NCBI GenBank assembly: GCA_022865625.1
Contig: JALHTB010000195.1
Coordinates: forward strand, 1 to 9,677
DNA length: 9,677 nucleotides
Reading direction: 5' to 3'
Source of the DNA: Candidatus Bathyarchaeota archaeon
GTDB lineage: Archaea; Thermoproteota; Bathyarchaeia; 40CM-2-53-6; FEN-987
The notes under the pieces were generated by a model. The model did not search any database. It was given only the letters and a program-made list of their open reading frames with translations, and was not told the origin of the DNA. Shown here in pieces: positions 1-5,592 of this stretch. Made by a program: the position numbers and the translations under genes. How positions within the stretch are numbered: the stretch's first letter is position 1; each line of letters opens with the position of its first letter.

Positions 1-202
1 CGAGAAGGCAACGTCTCTTGTATCTCTGCGTTCTAACTCGGATACTGTGGCCTAGTCGGTAAATGAATCAAGAATCCATTTGATCATGTGCGTGCCCATC
101 AGTAGTGCGGGCTTCGCAATCTGAACCATCTTCTCAGAATCTCAAGAAGGGTCTTGCTGAATTGATTTTTGTCACTGTCGAGACTCGCCCGCTTCTCTGT
201 TT
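1..202. other. No recognisable gene
   Basis: This stretch lies downstream of the flavoredoxin gene, whose stop is at 203. Only short reading frames are present. The minus-strand frame ending near position 54 could give about 29 residues (including MVQIAKPALLMG), but it has no ribosome binding site and I do not recognise it. No hairpin followed by a T-run was found. Confidence 0.5.
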
Positions 203-772
203 CTAATTGCCGGTCGCGGGTTGCTTCGAGAAGCCGTGTACGCCTATTCTTTCATGGAGATCCCAATATTCGCCTTGATTGTAAACGAATGGAGATACTT
301 TCCTGAAATCAATTCGTCCCGTCTTGTCCAGCGCCTCTTCATCAACATGAACGCGGATGATCTCGCCGAGAAACAGGTGGTGGGTCCCTACCGCAATCTT
401 CTTGCTGAGAAGGCATTCCATATTGACTGGGCATTCTCTGATAAGTGGGGGCTTGACTTTCTCAGCAGGTTCCGGCGTAAGCCCTGTTTCGGAGAACTTG
501 TCCACATCTCTACCTGAGACCACCCCACAGAAGTCCACCGCCTTGAGCATGTCCTTGGTGGGGATATTCGCAACAAACTCTGCAGAGTCCTCGATTAGCC
601 TGTACGAGTGTCTCTCGGGCCTGATGCCTAGCCCTATTGTGGGTGGCTCAGAACAGACTACCCCTGACCATGCCAGGGTGATTATGTTGGGTTTTCCGTC
701 AGAGTCCACACAAGTGACAAGAACGACCGGGCAAGGAAACAGAGCAGCCCACGGATTCTTTTTCAATTTCAT
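203..772 (-). CDS. Flavoredoxin / flavin reductase-like FMN-binding protein
   Basis: A 189-residue protein of the flavin reductase-like (flavoredoxin, split-barrel FMN-binding) family. Such proteins bind FMN in the cytoplasm and pass electrons between NAD(P)H or ferredoxin systems and partner proteins. Visible marks are the N-terminal segment ALFPCPVVLVTC (residues 10-21), the strand PNIITLAWSGVVCSEPP (28-44) that contacts flavin in the family, the segment DFCGVVSGRDVDKF (80-93), and HHLFLGEIIRVHVDE (131-145). The frame is open to 1180, but everything before MKLKKNPW has no family resemblance and is read antisense to another frame, so the ATG at 772 is chosen; no strong ribosome binding site precedes it. 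It is divergent from the frame at 864. The exact redox partner cannot be read from the sequence. Confidence 0.9.
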   Translation of the reverse strand: MKLKKNPWAALFPCPVVLVTCVDSDGKPNIITLAWSGVVCSEPPTIGLGIRPERHSYRLIEDSAEFVANIPTKDMLKAVDFCGVVSGRDVDKFSETGLTPEPAEKVKPPLIRECPVNMECLLSKKIAVGTHHLFLGEIIRVHVDEEALDKTGRIDFRKVSPFVYNQGEYWDLHERIGVHGFSKQPATGN

Positions 773-863
773 GGACGAGCGGTGTGTAGTGCCTATACTT
801 GATCTTTGCGTGCGCACCAAGGATCCCGACGACGACACGACCCTCCCATGACAGTTCGCTTTT

Positions 864-1472
864 GTGCTCCAAAGCGCCATATACCCACTTGACTCGTTGT
901 TCTTCCCAATCATCTTGGCCGAGCTAGCAACAGAGAATGGAGATAATTGGACTGTCGCCGTTCTCGAATGTACTGTCAACAAACTGCGACCTGTGCTGAA
1001 CGGACTCTTCGATAAAGTCGACGCCCTTCCGGGAATCGAGATTCCACACTTCTCTTGGCGCGGGCCGATGGGCATAATCAGCTTCCGAGTGCTACGAGAC
1101 CCCAAGATATCGGATTCTGTCGCTAACGGGATCTCCGATTGGCTAAGACAACACGGGGTGGACTTTGTGATCGATCCCACAATTGATCAAAAACTAGGTG
1201 GGTCTCATAAGTGGATTCGTCACGGCGAGAAGAATCCCCATTGGAACCGGAATCGTTGTGAATTTCTGTCGCAATTGAGTCGTCTCGTGGTTTCTGCTGC
1301 GAAATCAGGCCTGTTTGAAGCTTGTGACAGAGCCGAATTTGCACATATGGCTGTTAACATGCTATTCCTGCAAGAGGCCACTGTGCTTGGAAGCAATCGT
1401 GCGTACTATCTGGATGTCCTAACTGGTCAAACTTGCGGCTGGTACAAGACATCTCTGATTGACCCCTCTTGA
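864..1472 (+). CDS. Uncharacterised protein or gene relic, about 202 aa
   Basis: A frame open for over 600 bases, which is unlikely by chance at about 50% GC, and its codons (GAC, GAG, ATC rich) look protein-like. I cannot name the family with confidence. Seen: an alpha/beta stretch with GPMGIISFRVLRDP (residues 69-82) and HGVDFVIDPTIDQKLG, then a helical C-terminus with LFEACDRAEFAHMAVNML and NRAYYLD. The last part distantly recalls the helical tail of stand-alone nucleotidyltransferases, where a conserved NRRYY-like motif occurs, but no GSxARG-type catalytic motif is present. It could therefore be the C-terminal half of such a gene whose front has been lost. The GTG at 864 has no ribosome binding site; the frame is closed by TGA at 849. 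It is divergent from the flavoredoxin gene and ends just before the repeat array. Confidence 0.4.
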   Translation: MLQSAIYPLDSLFFPIILAELATENGDNWTVAVLECTVNKLRPVLNGLFDKVDALPGIEIPHFSWRGPMGIISFRVLRDPKISDSVANGISDWLRQHGVDFVIDPTIDQKLGGSHKWIRHGEKNPHWNRNRCEFLSQLSRLVVSAAKSGLFEACDRAEFAHMAVNMLFLQEATVLGSNRAYYLDVLTGQTCGWYKTSLIDPS

Positions 1473-1516
1473 TTCGCGCGTTGGAAGAATCTAGTGTTCT
1501 GTTGTGCTTTCGAGAC

Positions 1517-1690
1517 TTTTGTGTGTGTGGTAGCTTGGTGCGAGCATCCGAATTTGAACCGCCGTTTTTGGTTTGATTTTACTGTGTGTGTGGGTCTCTT
1601 GGTGCGGGCGTCGGAATTTGAACCGTCGTCGTTCGGTTGATTTGTGTGTGTGGGGTATCGTGGTGCGGGCATCCAAATTTGAACCGTCAA
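1517..1690 (-). repeat. Tandem tRNA-3'-end-like repeat array, three clear units
   Basis: Three diverged units follow one another. On the plus strand each has a TG-tract (TGTGTGTGTGGG-like), a short variable linker, TGGTGCGGGC or TGGTGCGAGC, and AATTTGAACCG. The TGGTGC motif starts at 1536, 1600 and 1661; AATTTGAACC lies at 1551, 1615 and 1676, so the period is 64 then 61 nt. Read on the minus strand this is GGTTCAAATT followed by GCCCGCACCA or GCTCGCACCA, i.e. a T-loop (TTCAAAT) and an acceptor strand ending in CCA. In the middle unit GACGG/CCGAC could form the T-stem with one mismatch; in the outer units the stem is mostly lost. No matching 5' half (acceptor partner, D-arm, anticodon arm) was found, so these are not tRNA genes. 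Confidence 0.75.
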
Positions 1691-1713
1691 GAGGAGAGGA
1701 GTTGGGGGAGTAG

Positions 1714-1745
1714 TTCTGTGTGTAAGCACGTAGCACGGACACGCG
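1714..1745 (-). repeat. Possible fourth, degenerate repeat unit
   Basis: The stretch has TTCTGTGTGT followed by TAGCACGGAC at 1731, which is placed 70 nt after the TGGTGCGGGC of the third unit. The order and spacing match the array, but the motif has several mismatches and the AATTTGAACC part is absent. It may be a decayed unit or a coincidence. Confidence 0.35.
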
Positions 1746-1925
1746 CACTCTTACTGATGAACGGACGACGACGATACTTGTGGGAAGACTCTTCCAACAA
1801 CCTCTCTTTGCTGCTCCACCGTTATGTAACTCGTCCCCGACGTTTTCCAACGAATTCTATGGTCCCCATTTGAAAAGGCATAACCTCTCTCTCACCATAC
1901 ACAGCTGTGAAGAGGCTGTTGATTC
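1746..1925. other. Intergenic leader of the small barrel gene
   Basis: No gene is supported here. There is a short palindrome GTTATGTAAC at 1822-1831 and a perfect 10-base palindrome CACAGCTGTG at 1900-1909. The second lies 16 bases before the ATG at 1926 and is flanked by CCTCT and AGAGG, which could pair around it. Either an operator or a leader hairpin would fit; neither is proven. Confidence 0.4.
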
Positions 1926-2288
1926 ATGAATGAAGATGGAAGTTTCGTAGAGGTCTGTATCTACAAGGTCAAGCCTCAGAAGGTTGAGGAATTTGAGCGC
2001 CTGATTGGACGTGTGGTCGAGTATCACCGAGCATTCCCCGGCGTGAGAGAAGTGCGCTACATGAAGCGAACCCACAGGCCAGGTGACTTTGGCTCCGCCA
2101 AGAAGGGCCTACCTGCGATCAAACTCACAAGGAGACCCAGAGAAGTCACCTACGTCTTGTACTGGGAGTTGGATGATGAGGTGACGCATGGTAAGGCCAC
2201 CAAGTCCGGTCTTGAGCATTTCTTCAAGGATTTCGCGCGGTGCCTTGTGACAACACCCAACATGATCCTAGGACAGCGAATCCAATGA
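1926..2288 (+). CDS. Small dimeric alpha/beta-barrel (ABM/Dabb-like) protein
   Basis: A 120-residue soluble protein. The opening VEVCIYKVKPQKVEEFERL, with a following helix and FPGVREVRYMKRTHR, has the strand-helix-strand pattern of ferredoxin-fold dimeric barrels (antibiotic biosynthesis monooxygenase-like or stress-responsive Dabb-like). Members are small dimers, and several act as oxygenases or heme/peroxide-related enzymes, but many have no known role. The middle part (PAIKLTRRPREVTYVLYWELDDEVTH, residues about 63-88) and RCLVTTPNMILG near the end look well conserved. The start is fixed: an in-frame TGA lies two codons before the ATG at 1926. The ribosome binding site is weak (GAAGAGG, about ten bases upstream). 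A hairpin follows eight bases after the stop. Specific function unknown. Confidence 0.75.
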   Translation: MNEDGSFVEVCIYKVKPQKVEEFERLIGRVVEYHRAFPGVREVRYMKRTHRPGDFGSAKKGLPAIKLTRRPREVTYVLYWELDDEVTHGKATKSGLEHFFKDFARCLVTTPNMILGQRIQ

Positions 2289-2295
2289 AGGGTCT

Positions 2296-2330
2296 GTTAA
2301 CTTGTCGGCTCATGGCTGACATGTGTTAAC
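2296..2330. terminator. Imperfect hairpin bounded by GTTAAC
   Basis: GTTAAC at 2296-2301 and again at 2325-2330 enclose TTGTCGGC and GCTGACATGT, which pair imperfectly around a TCATG loop. It could end transcription of the barrel gene just upstream. It also covers the stop codon of the TnpB relic on the other strand (TAA at 2326-2328), exactly where IS200/IS605 elements carry their right-end hairpin, so it may be a surviving element end. There is no T-run. Confidence 0.5.
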
Positions 2331-2529
2331 TGCCGCGCATCGACTTTGCGGATTCCCGCACCGTTGCGGATGCCGCTACCATTGCTTCATGTGCGAGGCC
2401 GACTACCCCGAACCTCAGGGTTCCCGTAGCCAAGATATTCCTAGCCGCCAACTCGTCTCTATCTACTGTGTATCTGCAACTGGACGTGGGTGAAAGAAAA
2501 TGCGGAGAGGAGAAGAGCGGAGCCGACAA
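2326..2529 (-). pseudogene. TnpB (IS200/IS605 OrfB) C-terminal relic
   Basis: The frame contains CRYTVDRDELAARNILATG (residues 18-36 of the open stretch) followed by GLAHEAMV. This matches the end of TnpB proteins, where a zinc-finger CGY-x-x-DRD-x-N-AARNIL segment holds the last RuvC catalytic aspartate. TnpB is an RNA-guided nuclease encoded by IS200/IS605 transposons. Here only about 50 residues remain: the usual G after the cysteine is R, the first two zinc-finger cysteines are missing, and the sequence in front (MSAPLFSSPHFLS) does not resemble TnpB in this frame. The neighbouring frame gives nothing continuous either. It is therefore a dead fragment, not a functional nuclease. A genuine omega-RNA would lie at this 3' end, but none can be called. 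Confidence 0.6.
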
Positions 2530-2609
2530 ATCAACAGAACCAGATAGGCACTGCTATAGCCTTGGCGTCCCACACGTTTCTATGAGGCCATGGAAGGAGA
2601 GTGATTGTG

Positions 2610-3167
2610 ATGGCAGGCATTCACGTTCTTGGAATCTCAGGAAGTCTGCGGAAATCCTCCTACAACACTGCACTACTTACTGCCGCTTCTGAACTCTTAC
2701 CGGAAGGCGTGACTCTGGAGACGTTCGATCTCTCGCTGATCCCGCTCTACAACGAGGATGTGCGTTCTCTTGGATATCCAAAGGCGGTCAAGGAATTCCG
2801 GGATCGCATTGCTGCTTCCGACGCCTTGCTGATCGCCACGCCTGAATACAACTATTCTATTCCGGGTGTCCTGAAGAATGCGATCGATTGGGCTTCACGT
2901 CCACCGGACTATCCTCTCGACGGCAAGCCTGCGGCGATCATGGGCGCGAGCACAGGAAGCTTCGGCACGGTTCGAGCCCAAATGCATCTTCGGCACGTAT
3001 GCGTCGGCTGCAACATGCTCCCTCTGAACGATCCGGAGGTGTTGGTGATGCGTGCTCAGGAGAAGTTTGATGCCAGCGGGCGACTTACAGATGAAACCAC
3101 GCGTGGACTTGTCCGAGATCTCCTCGTTGCGCTATCTGATTGGACTCGACGTTTACAGGCAAAATGA
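2610..3167 (+). CDS. NAD(P)H-dependent FMN reductase
   Basis: A 185-residue flavodoxin-fold enzyme of the NADPH-dependent FMN reductase (ChrR/YLR011W-like) family, which reduces free or bound FMN, and in some members quinones or chromate, in the cytosol. The FMN-phosphate loop is GISGSLRKSSYNTALL (residues 8-23) and the isoalloxazine-binding segment is TPEYNYSIPGVLKNAIDW (77-94); GASTGSFGTVRAQ (112-124) is the third typical block. The length is usual. Starts are possible at GTG 2601, GTG 2607 and ATG 2610; AAGGAG at 2594-2599 suits the last two, and homologues begin just before the beta-strand, so ATG 2610 is chosen. A stem-loop follows the stop closely. It could feed reduced flavin to the other flavoproteins of the window, which is inference. 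Confidence 0.93.
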   Translation: MAGIHVLGISGSLRKSSYNTALLTAASELLPEGVTLETFDLSLIPLYNEDVRSLGYPKAVKEFRDRIAASDALLIATPEYNYSIPGVLKNAIDWASRPPDYPLDGKPAAIMGASTGSFGTVRAQMHLRHVCVGCNMLPLNDPEVLVMRAQEKFDASGRLTDETTRGLVRDLLVALSDWTRRLQAK

Positions 3168-3174
3168 ATCAGAC

Positions 3175-3204
3175 GGGCTAGGGGAGGTGTCCCCCAGACG
3201 GCCC
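3175..3204 (+). terminator. Stem-loop after the FMN reductase gene
   Basis: An inner perfect stem GGGGA-GGTG-TCCCC (3181-3194) sits inside an outer GGGC (3175-3178) / GCCC (3201-3204) pairing, followed by TTCTTG. It begins eight bases after the stop codon. It lacks a real T-run, so it may be a terminator or a stabilising 3' structure of the mRNA. Confidence 0.5.
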
Positions 3205-3310
3205 TTCTTGCCTGGATGAAGAATTGCACCAACAATGAGGGGTGATAGCAGATAGGTCAGCTGCCAACACAATCGACTTCATTGCATCACCGTGGACTCG
3301 CTGATAACCC

Positions 3311-3391
3311 ATGACACGAGCAATTGAGTTGGAGAACAATCCGGGCAATCCCTGCTTTGGGTGCGGCCCAAGTAATCCCGTGGGACCATGA
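3311..3391 (+). pseudogene. N-terminal relic of a PaaI-type thioesterase
   Basis: A 26-codon frame includes NNPGNPCFGCGPSNPVG and then stops at TGA 3389. The CFGCG-x-x-NP-x-G signature is typical of the N-terminus of PaaI-family hotdog thioesterases, in which it is followed by LRL and about 120 further residues. None of that continuation is present in any frame before the next gene at 3448. No ribosome binding site precedes the ATG. I read it as the stump of a deleted thioesterase gene. A small, independent cysteine-containing peptide is a less likely alternative. The motif match is from memory and short, so confidence is moderate. Confidence 0.5.
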
Positions 3392-3447
3392 CTGCTGAGC
3401 TATTAACTGATGATCTCGTCAATCATGTAATGGAGTGAGTAATCGGA

Positions 3448-3993
3448 TTGAGTCGAAGCAGAAAGGTGGCCCTGGCAGCGCTCTTCGGCTCGGTCGTATT
3501 CATTTCCAAGGCAATTCTTCCGTCACCTTTCGATAAAGTCCTCGTCGTAGTTCAGGCGATGTTTCTGGGTCTAGGTGCGATCATGCTCGCGCCTTTTGGG
3601 GCTACGTTGGTTGCAGTTGTCGGCGGGCTTCTCACTGCCGGCTGGCGGGCCCCGATGGCAATCTACACAGTCTCGTTCGCGATCGTCTACGGATTGCTTG
3701 TGGATGGCTTCTGCAGCGTGTTACGGGTGCGATCGAAGGAGGGAGAAGTCAATCGGACCCGATTGATTGGTGCTGTAACGGCCAGCACAATGCTCGTCGG
3801 GATGGCTAGCTATTACACAACGACTCTTCTGTTTCAGCTGATCCCACGCAACATGATGTTCGAGATCGCTATACTCATCGTAGGTACCATCAGCGGGCTC
3901 GCAGGAGGATATCTCGCGGCCTTGATGTGGCAGAAATCAGTGCGGCACCTAGTCACGTCGCCCTCCGGCCGCCGCTTGCCGACCCATGAGTGA
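3448..3993 (+). CDS. Integral membrane protein, possible ECF transporter S-component
   Basis: A 181-residue, very hydrophobic protein with about five to six membrane segments: residues about 6-24, 31-50, 52-66, 70-92, 107-129 and 138-160. A basic N-terminus (SRSRK) and a basic tail suggest that both ends are cytoplasmic. Length, helix number and the opening RKVALAALFGSVVFISKAILP resemble substrate-binding S-components of energy-coupling-factor transporters, which bring vitamins or metal ions into the cell with shared EcfA/T proteins. No EcfA or EcfT gene is in the window, and no substrate can be read. The start is TTG 3448, with GGAG at 3432-3435 a rather distant ribosome binding site; GTG 3466 is an alternative. 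The thioesterase relic lies just upstream and a methyltransferase follows 75 bases downstream on the same strand, so co-transcription is possible. Confidence 0.6.
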   Translation: MSRSRKVALAALFGSVVFISKAILPSPFDKVLVVVQAMFLGLGAIMLAPFGATLVAVVGGLLTAGWRAPMAIYTVSFAIVYGLLVDGFCSVLRVRSKEGEVNRTRLIGAVTASTMLVGMASYYTTTLLFQLIPRNMMFEIAILIVGTISGLAGGYLAALMWQKSVRHLVTSPSGRRLPTHE

Positions 3994-3997
3994 AAGG

Positions 3998-4010
3998 TGT
4001 GTGTCACACA
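3998..4010. promoter_or_regulatory. Palindrome TGTGTG-T-CACACA
   Basis: A perfect six-base inverted repeat around one base, five bases after the stop of the membrane protein gene and 58 bases before the methyltransferase start. Position and symmetry fit an operator, but a 13-base palindrome made of TG/CA steps can also arise from simple-sequence drift. Confidence 0.25.
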
Positions 4011-4068
4011 AATCCTCTGAATTGGAAACAGTAGCAACTATTCGCAGACGCTCTAGAAAGGGATTTCA

Positions 4069-4743
4069 GTGATACATGGGGACGTTCGGGTTTCTCTCTC
4101 GGGCAAGAGAATTCGGACTCTGTATGATTCCTTTAGTTCTATCTATGATCTTCTTACTCGGTACGAGAAGGGTTCACTGAAGAAAGCCCTAGACATCGCG
4201 CACCCAAGAGAGAATTTCGTTGTCCTGGAGGCTGGGTTTGGAACCGGAAGAACCTTGGTGGAACTAGCTAAGAAGGTGGGGAATACTGGAGAAGTCTACG
4301 CGCTCGACATTTCCCAAAAGATGACCAATAGGACGCACAGACGCCTGCACAGATGCAATCTGTCCGACAGGGTTGATCTCATTGTCGGCGACGCAGTAAA
4401 CACTTCCTTCCGTGACGCTATTTTCGACTTGGTGTTCAGTAGTTACATGCTTGATTTGATGGATACCGCTGCGATACCCAGAGTTCTCTTGGAATTCAAG
4501 AGACTCTTGAAGCCCGGTGGTTGGCTAGTTCTAGTCGGCTTGAGTAAGGGCTCCAGATGGTATGACAACATGAAACCATACGAGTGGGTGTACAGGCGCT
4601 CGCCTTCGTTGCTTGGCGGATGCAGGCCGGTCCTGCTGGTGCCATACCTTCAGGAACTCGGATTCAAGGACGTAAACAGACAGTACATGCTGGCAGGGCA
4701 TCTGATGCCGACAGAAATTGTTTGGGCGAACAAAGGCGAATAA
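4069..4743 (+). CDS. Class I SAM-dependent methyltransferase (UbiE-like)
   Basis: A 224-residue Rossmann-fold methyltransferase. The opening YDSFSSIYDLLTRYEKG (19-35) resembles the FD-x-IA-x-xYD start of UbiE/MenG-like enzymes. Motif I is VLEAGFGTGRTLVELA (52-67), the acidic residue binding the SAM ribose is in ALDISQKM (78-85), the motif II region is GDAVNTSFRDAIFDLVFSS (107-125), and LKPGGWLVLVG (148-158) is motif III. It therefore transfers a methyl group from S-adenosylmethionine, but the acceptor (quinone, lipid or small molecule) cannot be read. GTG 4069 is the start: an in-frame TAG lies four codons upstream (before AAAGGGATTTCA), and no other start codon follows soon. It converges with the rubrerythrin gene. 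Confidence 0.85.
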   Translation: MIHGDVRVSLSGKRIRTLYDSFSSIYDLLTRYEKGSLKKALDIAHPRENFVVLEAGFGTGRTLVELAKKVGNTGEVYALDISQKMTNRTHRRLHRCNLSDRVDLIVGDAVNTSFRDAIFDLVFSSYMLDLMDTAAIPRVLLEFKRLLKPGGWLVLVGLSKGSRWYDNMKPYEWVYRRSPSLLGGCRPVLLVPYLQELGFKDVNRQYMLAGHLMPTEIVWANKGE

Positions 4744-4773
4744 ACGCACTGAGAAGTGTTGACGTCTTGATTC

Positions 4774-4806
4774 TTGTGTGTGGGTCTGTTGGTGCGCGCA
4801 CGCGGC
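4774..4806 (-). repeat. Single dispersed copy of the repeat head (downstream of rubrerythrin)
   Basis: TTGTGTGTGGGTCTGTTGG, followed by TGCGCGCACGC, matches the TG-tract, linker and TGGTGCGGGC head of the array at 1517-1690 in the same orientation. The linker GGGTCT equals that of the middle array unit. The TTTGAACC part is not present. It sits between the convergent methyltransferase and rubrerythrin genes and includes the palindrome GTGCGCGCAC. Confidence 0.65.
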
Positions 4807-4826
4807 AAACGCATCGCGATAACGTG

Positions 4827-4840
4827 GAACCTGCTGGTTC
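4827..4840. terminator. Hairpin GAACC-TGCT-GGTTC between convergent genes
   Basis: A perfect five-base stem with a four-base loop, ten bases beyond the rubrerythrin stop and 84 bases beyond the methyltransferase stop. Position suggests a two-way transcription end, though no T-run follows on either side. Confidence 0.4.
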
Positions 4841-4850
4841 TGCATTCTAG

Positions 4851-5348
4851 CTATCGTACTTTTTCGAATTTCGAGCTTGATGCTCCACAGATGGGGCACT
4901 TGTCAGGCAGTATCCCGTCTGCAATGTGTCCGCATACCGTGCATACGTAGTACTCTGTGCTGCGTTGACCAATTAGGTGACCGAGTGCTTTCTTGTAGAG
5001 TTCGGCGTGTTCGGCTTCAACGTCACGGGCTTGTGAGAATATCAAAGAGGCTGCCTTTTCTCCGTCTTCCTCAGCTTCCTGCAACATTCTCAGATAGTGA
5101 ACACCGTTGACAGTGCTTTCGGTTTGGAAAGCCCTTTCGAGATTTGTCTGTGTGTCGGCCACTGATTCTAATAGGGCAAAGTGTCGGCGAGAGTGAACGC
5201 CTTCAGCAGTCGCAACAGCTCTGAACAAATGAGCTATCTGAGCGAAACTCTCTCCTTCCGCTTTTCTTGCAAACATGAGGAGCCTCTGGTATGCTTTCGC
5301 TTCTCCTACGAAAGCGTCATGAACATTGTTGGCTGTTCTCTCCTTCAA
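4851..5348 (-). CDS. Rubrerythrin
   Basis: A 165-residue non-heme di-iron protein that reduces hydrogen peroxide to water in anaerobes. The ferritin-like four-helix part carries iron ligands in GEAKAY (residues 15-20), AEGVHSRRH (48-56), QEAEEDGEK (90-98) and DVEAEHAELY (109-118). The C-terminal rubredoxin domain has two CxxC pairs, CTVC (136-139) and CPIC (151-154), for the Fe(Cys)4 centre. The frame is open to an ATG at 5420, but the extra 24 residues (MNDDGRKRFERV and so on) are unlike the family, whereas TTG at 5348 lies seven bases after a strong GGAGG ribosome binding site (in AGGAGGAGAGAGC) and gives the usual N-terminus KERTANNVHDAF. I therefore use TTG 5348. The dispersed repeat lies in its upstream region and another copy beyond its end. 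Confidence 0.93.
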   Translation of the reverse strand: MKERTANNVHDAFVGEAKAYQRLLMFARKAEGESFAQIAHLFRAVATAEGVHSRRHFALLESVADTQTNLERAFQTESTVNGVHYLRMLQEAEEDGEKAASLIFSQARDVEAEHAELYKKALGHLIGQRSTEYYVCTVCGHIADGILPDKCPICGASSSKFEKVR

Positions 5349-5412
5349 GCTCTCTCCTCCTATCTGTCGATTCCTTCTCTCTTGGACTCTTTCAAATCGC
5401 TTTCGTCCGTCG

Positions 5413-5461
5413 TCGTTCATACCGTCGAATTGTGTGTCGGGGTCTCGTGGTGCGCGTACAC
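5413..5461 (-). repeat. Single dispersed copy of the repeat (upstream of rubrerythrin)
   Basis: The plus strand has GTCGTCGTTCATACCGTCG and then TTGTGTGTCGGGGTCTCGTGG with TGCGCGTAC. This matches the junction between the second and third array units: the CGTCGTCGTTC end of one unit followed by the TG-tract, GGGGT linker and GTGGTGC head of the next. About 50 bases therefore correspond, not just the TG-tract. Further on, GACGGTTCGAATT at 5481-5493 is a T-arm-like sequence in the opposite orientation to the array. The copy lies 60-115 bases before the rubrerythrin TTG. Confidence 0.65.
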
Positions 5462-5567
5462 AGAGATTGCTGGTCCTGTAGACGGTTCGAATTGCGACGG
5501 TCTGAAGATTCCTAGAGCTGTCTCGGACGGCGGTTTCTCTGTCCTAGGACTCGACTAGAGAGTAGCA

Positions 5568-5583
5568 AGAGCGCCAGGGCTCT
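5568..5583 (-). terminator. Hairpin AGAGC-GCCAGG-GCTCT after the site-2 protease gene
   Basis: A five-base perfect stem ten bases beyond the stop of the site-2 protease gene (minus strand), followed in that direction by TTGCTACTCTC. It could be a transcription end; the T content is low. A perfect palindrome GTCCTAGGAC (5541-5550) lies further on. Confidence 0.35.
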
Positions 5584-5592
5584 CTCCTGCGA

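Noticed and set aside
773..1180. Extension of the flavoredoxin frame by 136 residues at its N-terminus
   Set aside because: The residues are low in complexity, rich in S/T/R and unlike the family; the well-conserved protein begins at ATG 772, and the stretch lies antisense to the more protein-like frame 864-1472.
1517..1690. Complete tRNA genes on the minus strand
   Set aside because: Only T-loop and acceptor-like 3' parts are visible; no matching 5' acceptor strand, D-arm or anticodon arm at the expected distance.
1517..1745. CRISPR array
   Set aside because: Period of 61-70 nt looks tempting, but the units are diverged, similarity covers most of the unit instead of alternating with unique spacers, and no cas gene is near.
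1427..1873. Several 78-119 codon frames over the repeat array
   Set aside because: They are made of translated TG/CA repeats (repeated THTK-type residues), change with the repeat period and have no ribosome binding sites.
2601..2609. GTG 2601 as start of the FMN reductase
   Set aside because: It overlaps the AAGGAG ribosome binding site (2594-2599) that serves 2607 or 2610, leaving no spacing.
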